Shown: positions 31,301 through 43,048, numbered from the stretch's first letter. The stretch: 64,000 nucleotides of DNA from Dryas octopetala (GCA_963921425.1 OY992837.1:16155896-16219895), one strand, 5' to 3'. Made by a program: numbers and translations. Notes: generated by a model not told the origin, from the letters alone.

Positions 31301-34300
31301 TATTTTACTTCTCAAATCGTTCCTCCAGTTGTGCAACTCTAGCAGCTTCCTCACGTTCATACACCTCGTCAGTAAGAACACGCTGATTACCACATCCTCC
31401 TCGATTCCCTTGGTGCCATAGAGAAGATATTTACCAGGATTTTCGGTTTAGGCGACCGAAATCCCGCTCTGATACCAACTGATGCAGCAGTATTGAAGAT
31501 TGAAGAAATGAGGCAAGTATCTCGAGTTTTCTCAATCCCCATTTAGTTTAAGAATTCCCGGAAATAGGCAAACAACAAGAAAGAACTCATAATCTGTTAA
31601 TTCTCAGAATACCCAGACTAAGAGCAATATGAAAGAGAACAACTCTTCATATGTTAATTAATTTCAACATATCAAAAGCTGCCTTGAAAGTCTAGGCTTA
31701 CAGATATTAATAGTCTAAAATTCCTCCCCAAAACAATGTATCGCCAACACATAATTATAGGAACTTTAGTAACCCAAGAAAACTTCTAATACAATCAAGA
31801 AGTTAAATTTCGATTTTTTGGGGTATCAAAATTTTAACACACATTCATCAATATTTCGTGATAATTTCATCGAAAATTTCGCCGAAATTTGGCTAAATAT
31901 TTGGCTAAATTTGGCGAAATTTCACTCACACCCCATGTTCTTCCCTTGTTCATGGCTTCAAGCTCAATTTTTTTCCCAGTAATCTGTTTTGTGGTTTTTG
32001 GTAAATGGGTTTTGGTTTTTGTGCTCAGATTAATGGATGGTCTTAAAGAAGATGAAAAATTTGTGTAATAGTTCTAGGAGACAGAAAAGATCAGGGAGGA
32101 AGAGAGGGCGATCGGGGAGGAAGAGAAGAGATGCAGTGGGACTGGGAGAGAAGAGAGAAATGAGAGGGAATAACTAAAGAAGATAGGTCATGGGAAGGAA
32201 GAAAAGAAAGGAAATAGAAAAAAAAAAAAAAAAAAAAGGTTTAGGGTTGATTAGGGGGCTTGGGCAATTGGAAAGGAAAAAAAAAGGTTTGGGGTTTGGT
32301 TTAGCTTTTTTGGGGTTTTATTTAGTTGTTTTTAAACCTTAAACTTTAATATTTTTTTATATAAATAATTAAAAATACCCTAAAAGGCCTAAACCATAAT
32401 ATCTTATATCATATCTTAAAGAATATAGAGTATAAATTATAGACTTTGGGCCCGTTTGACACTGTTTATGGTTCAGTGTATAGATTATATATAGAGTATA
32501 AAGAGTATTAGAGTATATAGAGTATATAAAGTTTAGTGTATAGATTATAGAATATGAATAATATATTAATTTTATTTAACAGTATTTACCTCCAGCACGC
32601 ATTATATTTATCTTATATCATATGAAACCTACTATGTAATTTGGTTTCTTCAATATTTTTTTATCAATGTAGTAGGTAATATGTTAAATAAATATATGGT
32701 AAAGTTTCATTCAAAATTTTTCGTATTTTAATAGCAATTTCCGTCGTTTATGTCTAATTTTTGTCGAAATTTAAAATTTATTGATAATTTCTGCGAAATT
32801 CAAAATTTTACTCCTTGAATACAATGCACCCAAATTTAATATGCTCCTTGAAACGTGAGAGGCCTTGAATCAAAGCTTCTTATCCCAAAGGTCTTAAATC
32901 AATGCTTCTTATCCCAATGCTCCAGAAAACTTAGTGCCTTCATATCTGCATCAATTTTTCTAGCTGGCTCCACCACTCGCTCTAAGTGACCTCTTAGTCA
33001 ACTAAATCCTTAAATAATTTTTTGATTATCAAATCAAATCATATTAATAGAATAATCATCATATATATATAAATCAAGATAATTATCTATTATTAATTAA
33101 ATATCATCTTAATTGTCTTCATGGTCATAATTCATCAGGATTCATAATCCTCTAAAAACTATGTATCTTAACTATGTATCTTTACTCAAGAACTTGGATT
33201 TGCATGTCGGAGATAGTAGTGAAAATTTCCTATAAATTTTCCTTTCATCTTTTGACAATATTACAGTACATAGTGTTTATTTATTTTCATTTATTTAATT
33301 AATTAGCTAATTATTTTCTTTTTGTGAATAGAGTAAAATGAGTGCAAGATACCCTTGCTATTACTCCAGTACTGCTCTAATGTCAACTATGGGGTCAATC
33401 CAGGCCGTTGGTTTTGCCCTCTGGATGGAGAGGGACTGGAGCCAATGGAAATTGGGTTGGAATATTAGGCTTCTCACAGTCGCATACTCGGTACGTACAT
33501 ATCACATTTTTTTTTATTATTCTTCTTCGATCTTCTTCTTAATTAATTTTCATCACATCGGTCAAGTTTTTATATTAATTAATTTGATAATATTAGTTAA
33601 TCTATATATATATAGGGATTAATGTCATTTTGCTCCCCAGACTATTACACATGTATCAGTTTGCTCCCCAGACTTTTAACTTGGAAAATTAAGGACCCTG
33701 ACTTTTTCAATTTTGCCAATTAAGGTTATTCCGTCAATTTATACATTTTTCATCTAAAATGTCGAGATGATCAAGCAAAATTTAGCAAGAAATAAAAAAG
33801 GAAAAATGATGCATGAAGAAAAAATGATAAGATCTAATTGGAAGGGACCATTTTGCCCTCAAAGATTTAGATAAAAAATGTGTAAATTGACAAAAGAACC
33901 TCAATTGGCAAAATTGAAAAAGTCAGAGTCCTTAATTTTCTAAATTAGAAGTCTGGGGAGCAAACTGATACAAGTGTAATAGTCTGGGGAGCAAAATGGT
34001 ATTAATCCCATATATATATACATTCCATTAATTATTTTGTAGGGGATTGTGGCCACTGCAGTAACTACGTCATGTATTTCATTGTGTATACGCATGAGAG
34101 GCCCATTGTTCGTATCTGTTTTCAACCCTCTCATGCTGCTGCTTGTTGCCCTTGCTGGGTCTTTCCTGTTGGACGAGAAGCTGCACCTTGGAAGGTACCG
34201 TACTACTTTTATAATTATTTTTCAAGTAATATCATTTTAATTTATTAAAGGTGAAACTTACTTATATAAATGAATGAGAAATGTTAGTTATCTTTCTTTT

Positions 34301-35013
34301 CAACGTTCTCTTATTATTCTCTCTGCAGCACAGCACAGTCTCGATCATGATTAAACTGTTTATTTTTTAAATTATTATTTAAAGATCATTTTTGTAAAAA
34401 AATTAATTAAATCAAAAAAATATTTGTTTATGTAACTCTTATATATCAAATAATTCTACGATTTTGGTAACAGTTAAAATTACCGTATAGTTCGATGATA
34501 AGACTTCACTGTATAATGAAAATAATAAAAAAGAATGTCGAATGAAAAATTAAATTGGAGAAGGTAGCTAGGGCCCTTTGAATGAATTACACTTTAATTA
34601 AAGTTGTAGTACCAATATCATATAAAACGAGTGGTGCAAAGAGTCTTATCCCAAATTTATTTCAAGGTAAGTATTATATATAGTCGTGTTCACCTAAATC
34701 ATATGGCTCAAATGCATTTTCCATAAACATTAATAAGTCAAGAAAAAAAGTATATATGTGTATTTGTTTGCATATAATTTTTTTTTTTTTTTTTTCCATT
34801 TACAGTGTGTTAGGAGCAGTATTGATAGTCTGCGGTTTATATGCGGTATTGTGGGGCAAGGGAAAAGAAATGAAGAAGATGACTCAATCGGTGCCATCAA
34901 CAAGCTTTCAAGAGTCTGGGACAACTGAAATTGTTATAATGCCTCCAGATGATAAAAGCAACAACATCAATGAGAGCGTAAAACATAATGCTCCAAATTC
35001 TCTCTCAACATGA
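28307..35013 (+). CDS. WAT1-related / nodulin MtN21-type EamA transporter, 7 exons, 391 aa
   Basis: Exons are 28307-28518, 28777-28839, 29456-29572, 30435-30699, 33332-33490, 34043-34194 and 34806-35013. All introns are GT-AG, all phases agree, and the total is 1176 nt. The product is a ten-helix membrane protein of the plant drug/metabolite exporter family. The first EamA half has GMKPVLLMVGVQFVFAGLNV, RFLFATAFLIPFALFFERKR and ALTSATFVSAINQLMPAITF. The second half has SKMSARYPCYYSSTALMSTM, FNPLMLLLVALAGSFLLDEK and GAVLIVCGLYAVLWGKGKE, then a hydrophilic tail. WAT1 itself is a tonoplast auxin carrier; relatives move amino acids or other metabolites, so the substrate here is unknown. Length and seven-exon structure are usual for the family. 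Intron 4 (2.6 kb) and intron 5 contain transposon insertions. A second in-frame ATG lies one codon downstream. Confidence 0.93.
28990..30060. repeat. Decayed palindromic-family repeats in WAT1-like introns 2 and 3
   Basis: Stretches at about 28996-29180 and 29800-30060 keep the family signature: AATCAGAATCGT or GACGATCAAAATTG, then TTGCAAAAAATTAG, TTTAACCGTTTGATT and GGCGGTTTGGATGGTTG. A shorter piece lies near 34345-34440. All are more diverged than the arrays at 4500-5790. Confidence 0.5.
31300..31839 (-). mobile_element. Truncated Ty3/gypsy remnant: LTR plus leader and gag start
   Basis: On the minus strand an LTR of about 360 bp runs from 31839 (TGTTAAAATTTTGATACC) to 31480 (GCTGCATCA). 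It is followed by GTTGGTATCAGAGCGGGA, an initiator-Met primer site, and a short leader. A start-like MAPRESRR reading and an EVYEREEAARVAQLEERFEK-like segment follow, with a stop between them. The element then breaks off near 31300. It lies antisense in intron 4 of the WAT1-like gene. Confidence 0.72.
31840..32815. repeat. AT-rich unclassified repeat in intron 4
   Basis: GAAATTTCG-like motifs at the left (31850-31930) recur in partly inverted form at the right (32700-32810), suggesting the ends of a decayed DNA element. GGGCCCGTTTGACA near 32449 resembles a hAT MITE terminus. No coding frame. Confidence 0.35.
33615..34009. mobile_element. Foldback (Mutator-like) MITE, 395 bp, in WAT1-like intron 5
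   Basis: GGGATTAATGTCATTTTGCT at the left and GGGATTAATACCATTTTGCT inverted at the right. The symmetry continues through two GCTCCCCAGACT motifs and CAATTTTGCCAATT for about 150 bp per arm. ATATATATA flanks both sides (33606-33614 and 34010-34018), giving a 9-bp target duplication in a TA repeat. It ends 33 bp before exon 6. Confidence 0.88.
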
Positions 35014-35727
35014 TTCATCAAAGAGGATCATATAGAAATAGCATGATACACTGGAGAAAGAAAAATGAAGAAATTGAGGTCTCAAGACCTAAAATAATGG
35101 AGTATATATTAGAAGTTTATATTATGTATAATGTTTTTGTTGTAAATGTAGCCATGTAGGTAGAAAGCCTTCCCCCCGGCCAATTCTAGATTAACAAATA
35201 TTTGGGAGCTTTTGTTGTACATTTTGTTTATGAAATTATTATAGTTTATTTTCTAGACTTGCGACCATAATCTCTGACTTCTAAATCCTAAGCCCTTATA
35301 TAACTTATTTGTGTTTGCACCATCACAGTTATATGTTTAAATGTTGATACACAAAGACAGCGTATCTACACTATAAAATAATAAACTCTAAACCCAAAAT
35401 CTTAACACCATTGAACACTACCAAATATTTATATATAAACCCTTATAAACTCAATTGGTGACCGCATGTGTTACAATTTGATGTTCTTTAGTCATGGAAC
35501 TCTATAGACTTCATTGCATTGCATGATTGTAAAGTATAATATAACTATTATAAAAACTAAAATTAAAAAAAAAAAAAAAAAAACTAAAATTTTACACAAA
35601 ACCCTATCATAACTCAAATGTGGGATGCACTTAATTATTTGAAGTATTAGGTTAGGGTTTCAAATCCCCAAACTACAAATTAATAAGCCACATAATGCTT
35701 GGACAAAGGAGATGATCGACAAATGGC
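35014..35727. other. 3' flank of the WAT1-like gene
   Basis: AT-rich non-coding sequence with several AATAAA-like signals (for example AATAAACTC near 35379) and a poly-A run near 35564-35583. No gene seen. Confidence 0.45.
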
Positions 35728-37180
35728 ACTATAAAAAAAAATCTCCTTATGGTCAAAATTTTTCCATCTGTAAAACTACCAAATTTGTCACTAATAATAT
35801 TATTACCGACGGTGTTCTGTTGGAAAAAGACTGACCGTTGATTTTGCCAACCGTCAATAGAAATGGCGCGGCTAAAAGTCTCAAACCGTTAGCAATCATG
35901 AAAATATAGTGTTGTGAGGAAAATTATTAGTGATAGAAAATCATTGGTAAAGACTATTACTAGGGCTAGTATCGGATCGATAACCAATCTGACAGCCTCC
36001 AACCAATTAACCAACCGACCGAGGCCGGTCGAAACACCAATATGCCATCCGATACCATTCTGAGAGTGGTCGGTGGCACCGACTATCCCGGTCCGTGTTG
36101 GTATCCAATGAGCTCTCCGACTATTCCACAACTTCATCTACTATTATTTAGACTGAAACCAGCAATCCAGAATATGGGACTTACCAAATTTCGAAGCACA
36201 CTGGCACACAATGTACTTGAGAGTTGAGAGTCTTGACTCTTGAGTAGCCTACTGATGTGCACTTGTGCAACCTGCAATTTCGAAGTGAACAAAAAAAAAT
36301 TACAACCATGACACAATTGCACAGATTGATGCAATATGGCAATAAATCAAATCTTCTGAAAAATCAAAACCCTAAATGCACACTTTAACAAATCAATAAA
36401 TGGTGCTCCAAGCCTCCAATTAGGGAATTACAGACAAAGAGATGAGAGACTGAGCTAGCCAGAAAGGGAATTAGGGATTGGAGCTCAAATTAGGGTTTGG
36501 CATAATGGTTTTTGCGATTTCACTGTTTAGGGCTTTGGGGTGTCGATCAAGGTGAGGGAGGTCACTGGGGAGGTCTCGGGTAGTGGTGGTGGAGATCATA
36601 GGTAGTGGTGCTCAGCGGCGGTGAGAGAGTTTCTAAGAGTGAGAGAGGGGATATGAGAGATGCAGAGAGGGTTGAGAGGGGATGAGAGAGATGGGTGAAT
36701 CGAGAGGGAATGAGAGGGTTGAGAGATGCAGAGAGGGGGTGCAGCTTCGAGAGAGACTGAGAGAGTGAGATCAAAGATGGGTGGGTGGGTGTGTTTTTTG
36801 TTTTTTGTTTTTAGTTTAGGGTGATTGGGTGCGGTAGAGTGCATGGTAATCACATGAAGCCTAAATCAGACAACCAATAATCACCCACCTATATAAAAAT
36901 AAAAATAAAAATAAAAAATTATATATATATGTCAATCAGGTCGATTGAAATACCTTCACAAGAAAATAGAACTGACTCGACACTGACAACCACCTGTTGG
37001 AATGAAAAATTGATCGTATACCGAGATTCAACCGAAACCCGCACAATTGAACCAACCAACCGGTTCGGTCAGTTTGGCGGTTTTCGAAAAAAAATACCAG
37101 CCCTAACTATTACTAACGGTTTTGAGTCACCATCGATAAGAAAAAAATCGTCGATAATAGCCATTAGTGTTGAGAGGAGT
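35728..37180. mobile_element. Possible CACTA-like fragment interrupted by a hAT element
   Basis: It begins CACTATAAAAAAAAATC, similar to a CACTA terminus, and contains short inverted motifs such as ACCGACGG and CAACCGTCAATAG. The reading resumes after the hAT at 35961-37105 with AACGGTTTTGAGTCACC. I could not find the opposite end, so the class is uncertain. Confidence 0.3.
35961..37105. mobile_element. Non-autonomous hAT element, 1145 bp
   Basis: Ends TAGGGCTAGTATCGG and, inverted, TAGGGCTGGTATTTT. ACTATTAC flanks both sides (35953-35960 and 37106-37113), an 8-bp target duplication typical of hAT. The inner ends carry GACCGAGGCCGGTCGAAA- and CCAACCGGTTCGGTC-like motifs. No transposase frame; the GA-rich middle gives only low-complexity open frames. 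Confidence 0.87.
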
Positions 37181-37917
37181 GACACATGGCGATGGTAGTT
37201 CGAAGAAGGTCTAGCTGTGGTCCGATGGTGGCCAACGGTGGGTGGTCGGTGCCACATGGCGACGATATGGTGGTGACTTGTGATATGATCTTGGGGTGAC
37301 ATGTGGCCAAATGGAGAAGCATAGTTGGAATCCGCTCCTAAAAATGCAACTTTGTTAATTTGAAAGTACCCATGCACATGTTTTGACCAAAGAACAAATT
37401 ACAAAATCCAATGAGGAACCCCACCTCACCTCACTACTCCACTTTAACTAGTGACCCCCTGCATTGGAGATCTCTCTCTCTCTCTCTCTCTCTCATGGGC
37501 ATGAACAACATTGGACCTAAGATGTGTCAGTAGCTTCACCAGCCTTTGATATGGAGGTCGATGAAGCAGCCGGCAGCCTTTGGGTCCAACGGTGTTCTCA
37601 CCAGGTAGAGAGAGAAAGAGAGAGAGAATAGGGAAAATGAGTCTTTGGCTTGGGGGGTGGGGTGGAGCTGGCGCGGAGGGGGTGGTTGGTGGCCGGAGTG
37701 TAGCAGTGAGGTAGGGTGGGGATTGAGAGGGAAGGTTTTTTTTTTTTTTTTTTTTTTTCCTTTATACAATTTAATTTTTTAATAGTGAGTGGGAGACAAT
37801 TTTACACAAAAAAAAAAATTGAAGAATGTTTAGACTGAAGTGACGATCTATCTTCATTTGCGGCTTAAGTCAAGTGTCGGTCCTATTTTAGCCAAAAGAA
37901 AATATTAGTCCTACATT
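37181..37917. other. Non-coding stretch with CT tract
   Basis: It includes a CT microsatellite near 37469-37495 and GA- and T-rich tracts near 37610-37760. No supported gene. Confidence 0.4.
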
Positions 37918-37925
37918 GGCTCTAT

Positions 37926-38660
37926 TAGGGATGGACACGGGTCGGTTTGGTTCGGTTTAGCCTCCAAATCGTAGACCAAACCAATGCCTTCGGGTTAGTG
38001 ATTTTTCAAACCAAACCAACCCAATGAAGGTGAAACAACCGAACCAAACCAAACCAATTAAAGTCGGGTTGGGTTGGTCGGTTTGATCGGTTTGATCGGT
38101 TTGGGCATGTCTCAAAATACAATTAAAATTTAGGCCCAAATTATAAATGAATGAAACTCCCTTTAAGTTATAAAATTAATGTCTCTATTTTCTACACATG
38201 AACCCAATTCAGTATATGTCTGCTTTTACAGTGGAACAATTACAGTCACATGTAAAATAAGAAAGCCATATATGTGAAACATTAATATTAATATATTAAA
38301 GAATAAAGTCATGTAAAAGATTAATATTAATTTATTATAATATTAAAGAACATAGGCCATGAAACTAGGGAAGGTGAGATGAGTTCTCATTGCTTTGAGC
38401 CTTTGACCATTCTAAACAAGGTGAGATGAAAAACTAGACATGTGAATATTTAATTTAATTGTTTTAAATTTTTTGGTCGGGTTGGGTCGGGTTTGATCGG
38501 TTATTTGGAACGTCAACCCGCTAACCAACCCATTTGAGGTCGGGTTGGTCGGGTTATGAACCGACCTATCTAAATTGGGTGTTAGAAACTGAACCAACCC
38601 AACCCATTTTGGTTGGGTTGGTCGGGTTGGTCGGGTTGCATCGGTTTATGTCCACCCCTA
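37926..38660. mobile_element. Non-autonomous hAT element, 735 bp
   Basis: Ends TAGGGATGGACACGGGTCGG and, inverted, TAGGGGTGGACATAAACCGA. GGCTCTAT flanks both sides (37918-37925 and 38661-38668), an 8-bp target duplication. Subterminal regions are full of GGTTTGGTTCGG and GGGTTGGTCGG motifs in both orientations, as in hAT MITEs. It sits just upstream of F-box copy 1. Confidence 0.9.
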
Positions 38661-38893
38661 GGCTCTATCACTTAAGTTGGAGTCATTTTGTTAAACAGTT
38701 CCAAAAAAAAAAAAAAAAAGACATTCTTTTTTATTCTTACATTTAAATATTTAAAGAAAAAATGTGTGGTGTGGGTCATCCTTTATATAATAGTCTTACT
38801 GGGAAAGTTTTGCAATTTTGAAAAATGATCACTCGAGTTCATGCTGCTTTTGCAGTACGTTTTAACTGGAATAGAAATGCAGGCATATAAAAT

Positions 38894-39036
38894 TATAAAT
38901 AGAGAGCAGTTCAGCAGCCTATGAAATGGTTCATTAGGGTTTCCGCCGACGCCTTGCTCTTACATTTCCTCTCACTATCTACACTCTTCACAAGGAAGAA
39001 GAAGACTCGCACAGTCACGCCTGATTCTGGTGAAGG

Positions 39037-39073
<37 letters not shown>

Positions 39074-39353
39074 CGCTCCCTGATTCACTGTCACGGCTGA
39101 TACTGGAGAAGACTCTCACAGTCACGCCTTACTCTAAAGTTTGTTTCAAAATCAGTAAAATAAAGTATTTTATTATTTTAATATCATTTTCTGCCATTCT
39201 CTATTTTTTATTTGGTCTGTCTGATAAGCAAATGAAAACAAAAGAAAAAAAAATCATGTGGGAAACAAAATGTCCTGTGTAAAGGCTTATTTTTAAGCAG
39301 AGTATTGTTAGTTTTTTTTTTTTTTTAACTCTTTTTCTTTCTGGGAATTGCAG
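38894..39353 (+). promoter_or_regulatory. F-box copy 1 TATA box, 5' UTR exon and intron
   Basis: TATAAAT at 38894-38900 is followed by an untranslated leader (through GGTTTCCGCCGACGCC) ending at a GT donor at 39036. A CT microsatellite begins the intron (39041-39070), and an AG acceptor ends it at 39353 (GGGAATTGCAG). The same layout is recognisable in the other two F-box copies, which supports its reality. Confidence 0.65.
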
Positions 39354-39380
39354 CAACGGTATTTGAAATTTGAAGCAACA

Positions 39381-40607
39381 ATGACAGACTTATTCCCTCT
39401 GGAAATCATACAGAATATCGTATTTAGACTACCCGTTAAAAGTTTGATCAAATGCACCTCGGTATGCAAGTTATGGAGGTCTATGATCATAAACCCAAGC
39501 TTTATTGATGCCCATCTCAAACATACAATCAATTCTAATGACCAATATGGCACTCACCTCTTCCTTCTCCATGGTGTTTCTGGTGCTAATTGTTCCAACG
39601 TCTATGACCACAAAATTTTCATGGAGGAACCAATAGAAGAGCTCTACTCTTTGTATTATGATAACCATGCTTTTGAAGAGTACTGCAGGGTCGAATTTCC
39701 CATTGATCACAAGGAGTTATTGTACAATCCATGTTTCCGTGTGGTTGGCATTTGTAACGGGCTGGTATGCCTTGCGGACGATTTAGGGCGTTATGCTTAC
39801 AACTTCATAATATGGAACCCATTTATAAGAAACTCACTGACCCTTCCCAAGCCTAATGTTAAATTCAGTACACATGGTGGGTATGATGCTACTATTGGGT
39901 TTGGTTTTGATGCTACGACCAATGACTATAAGGTTGTGAGACTTGTCACGGATCAACATGAGAATCCAACCTTTTATGAGGTTTATTCACTAGCTACAGG
40001 CTTATGGAGCAGTCCTAGCTTTGTTTCTCCCAAATGTCGAATAGGCGGATGCACACCCCAGGCTTTTGTGAATGGGGCTCTTCATTGGGAGGCACGGCGT
40101 TTGAAAAAGGATGCTTATTACTATTTCATCTTGGCATTTGATGTGGGCAGTGAGTCATTTCGTGAGATAATGATGCCAATGATTTTCCAATGGAGTAAGT
40201 CACTGCTATTGCGATTGTCTGTTTCAGGAGATGGAAAGTCCATTGCTCTGTTTAAAATGGATTATGGTTGCAGAGATTCTTTTCTTGACATATGGGTAAT
40301 GAAAGAGTATTGCAAGGAAGATTCGTGGACCAAATTGATAACTCTCGGTCCACAAGGTCCGGAAAGAAGTTTACCCAAGGCATTATGTTTTAGGAAGAGT
40401 GGTGAAGTACTGTTGGTACTTGCTAATCAATCGAGGAGTGCATTTTCATTTGCACCACCAGAAGATGCTAGGAATGCATTAGTTTCACTAGACCTTGTAA
40501 CCCAACAATTTAAAAATCTTGGGATTTCTGAATATAAATATTACTCTGTTGATTCTTGTGAAGAGAGCCTCGTCTTACTTGACAAGACTGATGCAGTTTC
40601 TTACTGA
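39381..40607 (+). CDS. F-box protein with F-box-associated (FBA) domain, 408 aa
   Basis: The first ATG (MTDLFPLEII) lies 28 bp after the 5' UTR acceptor; the frame upstream begins only at a TTG. The N-terminal F-box (about residues 3-45) has LPVKSLIKCTSVCKLWRSMI. The FBA-type domain follows with VVGICNGLVCLADD, FIIWNPFIRNSLTLP, GFGFDATTNDYKVVRLV, YEVYSLATGLWSS and VNGALHWEA. Such proteins are substrate receptors of SCF ubiquitin ligases, binding SKP1 through the F-box. FBA members of this CPR1-like type form large, fast-changing families in plants. The target is unknown. Length is normal and there are no breaks. A 3' UTR intron from GT at about 40621 to TTGCAG at 41460 is possible. Confidence 0.92.
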   Translation: MTDLFPLEIIQNIVFRLPVKSLIKCTSVCKLWRSMIINPSFIDAHLKHTINSNDQYGTHLFLLHGVSGANCSNVYDHKIFMEEPIEELYSLYYDNHAFEEYCRVEFPIDHKELLYNPCFRVVGICNGLVCLADDLGRYAYNFIIWNPFIRNSLTLPKPNVKFSTHGGYDATIGFGFDATTNDYKVVRLVTDQHENPTFYEVYSLATGLWSSPSFVSPKCRIGGCTPQAFVNGALHWEARRLKKDAYYYFILAFDVGSESFREIMMPMIFQWSKSLLLRLSVSGDGKSIALFKMDYGCRDSFLDIWVMKEYCKEDSWTKLITLGPQGPERSLPKALCFRKSGEVLLVLANQSRSAFSFAPPEDARNALVSLDLVTQQFKNLGISEYKYYSVDSCEESLVLLDKTDAVSY

Positions 40608-41742
40608 GGGAAAGAATTGGTAAGTTGATTATAGTGCTGCATCTTCTTCTCCAAATGCTTGCAGCCAATTCAGTTTGACCTATGACCCCTAGAAGTTAGC
40701 ACTGCAACAAAGTTTGATTTTCTGTATTTTGATCTAGTACCTCTTAGCTAAGTGTTATATATTCAGATGAGTGCCCAAGTGTTATATTTTTGATTTGTTG
40801 TGGGGTTGGTTCTGTTATTAACGTTTTGGGTGTCTTTTGTTGAGTTGCTGTGGGGTTGTTGTTGTTTGGTGCCGTTCTTAGCTTTTTAGACTTTTGTTCT
40901 TCACTTTCCGAGTGTTTTGTTGTCGAATTGCTGTTGTATTATTTTTTTGCTTTTTTGTTTTCCTGTTTTAGCTGATTGCCTTTTTGGCTTCTGTTGCCAC
41001 AGAACACAACTTGGTAACTAAATTTTACTCAACTTTGGTGCAAACTTAATTTGGAAATCAAGAAGTTAAGACCGAAATAATAATATTTATGCATAGTAGA
41101 TGTTTGGAAAACAAGAAGTTAAACACAAAGTAGTAATAAGTGCTTGTAGCTTTGTGGTTTATATGATATCACCCTTTTATGACCTTAAACAGTGAACTTG
41201 TTTCTTCTACTATAATGAAGTCTGTGTATTCATATCACATGGTCTTATTTGCTGCTGCAATAGAATTGTTCAATAGTTCATGCATTGAATGCCATTTCCA
41301 ATGGTTTCATTTATACAATAGTTCATTTAACAATGTAGCTTTCATTTATGAATGAAGAGGAGTTTATGAGGAAGTAATAAAAAAATTCTCATGACTACTG
41401 CTGTCAACTACAACACTCTGCAATGACTAACATAGTTGTTTTTTGTTTTCTTTCCTTGCAGGTTCATAGTGCAGTTGGTCCTTTGTCTGAAGTGATGGTG
41501 TGTTTTCTTGTTATGGAATTTATTATCTTAAAGGCTGATGTATTTCTTAAGTAGTTCCTCGTCTATTGTAAACTTTAGTTTTTGAAAAATTCGTATGGAA
41601 CTATGGAAGCATCTAGTTACAAATTTCAGTTGGTTTTGCAGTTTGAAACTATTCAGCTGTTTCTATCATATGGTCTTGTATATTTTAAAAAATTTTATTA
41701 ATGAATTCCCCTTAGCTCAACAATTAGCAATATTTACAATTG
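40608..41742. other. F-box copy 1 3' region
   Basis: Non-coding, T-rich. A GTAAGTT donor at 40621 and a CTTTCCTTGCAG acceptor at 41460 could delimit a 3' UTR intron. No other gene seen. Confidence 0.45.
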
Positions 41743-42630
41743 GAGAAAATTACAGATTTGGTCCACTTTATAGTTAGTTCGGTTTTGGTCCATGATTTTT
41801 TTTAAGTTCGGTTTTGATCCACTCATTATCTAACTTGTTCGGTTTTGGTCCATTCCGTCTATTTTGGATGGATGCCGTTAATTTGAGGAGCAAATATGTA
41901 ATTTTCTAATATAAAATTTATAAAAAAAAAAAAAAAACAAACAAAAATTAATTAATTAATTAAAACAAACCACCATCTTCCCCAACTATTCAGGCCCACC
42001 CCTACCCCCACCCCCACACCACCTTCTTCCCTTCCTAACCTTCTCTCTCCCTGACCTATCTCTCTCTTCCTCCTCGCTACCTCTCATCTCTCTCTACCTA
42101 TTCCTTCCTCTTTGCCCACCACCAGCACCCAGCCCCGCCATGCACCAGCACCCAGCCCTGCAACCCAACCCAGCCCAAGCCCAACCCGAAACCCAAGCCC
42201 AGCACCCAGACCCGCGACCCTAACCCAATCCCAGTACCCAGCGCCGCCACCAGCAACCAGCCCCGCAACCCAACCCAGCCCAAGCCAAGCACCTAAACCC
42301 GTGAAAGAGAGAGAGAGGAGGTCGGGGAAGGGGAGAGAAAGAGAGAAGAGAGAAAGAAGGTCGGGAGGGGAAGAGGGTGGGGGTGGGTGGGAAGGGCTGG
42401 TTTGTTTTAATTTTTTTATTTATTTTTGTTTGTTTTTATTTTATTTTATAAATTTTATATGAGAAAATTACACATTTGTCCCTCAAATTAACGGCATCCA
42501 TCCAAAATAGACGGAATGGACCAAAACCGAACAAGTTAGATAATAAGTGGACCAAAACCGAACTTAAAAAAGATCATGGACCAAAACCGAACTACCTATA
42601 AAGTAAGTAAACCAAATCTGTAATTTCCTC
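41743..42630. mobile_element. Foldback element, 888 bp
   Basis: Ends GAGAAAATTACAGATTTGG and, inverted, GAGGAAATTACAGATTTGG. The arms are about 200 bp and contain three GTTCGGTTTTGGTCCA motifs and TTAACGGCATCCATCC. TTTACAATTG (41733-41742) and TTTGCAATTG (42631-42640) form a 9-10 bp target duplication with one mismatch. The centre is CCAGCCC-rich like that of 6822-8093, but the ends are unrelated in sequence. Confidence 0.85.
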
Positions 42631-42640
42631 TTTGCAATTG

Positions 42641-43000
42641 ATATATTTTGTTACAAATTTGCAATACACTACAAATTGACAGTTTGACACCCCTCAGCCA
42701 TGTGCGCACATTCTAGACCTTTCTCCTTCAAAATTTGTTTGTATTTTCAGTTTCTTTTCACCTCTATAGCTTCACACATTATCACATGGGGAAGAACAAG
42801 AGAAGATACTAGAAGACCTTTCCTTTAGGGTTCTAGTGAAGCTCTTCAAGGATACAGGGCCTACTTGTGCAAACTCAGAAGAGTACCGTGAATAGAGAAG
42901 GAGCCCAAATGAAGCAAACCCCCATCGGTCTCTCAAATTCTACGTCAATATAATTGATGACTCCACTAGGAACTCATTTGGTCAACCAACATATGTAAAA

Positions 43001-43048
<48 letters not shown>

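Noticed and set aside
32449-32700. A complete MITE beginning GGGCCCGTTTGACA
   Set aside because: One terminus is suggestive, but no matching second end or target duplication was found.
36929-37198. 89-codon frame at the end of the hAT element
   Set aside because: It crosses the element boundary and target duplication, so it cannot be an old gene.
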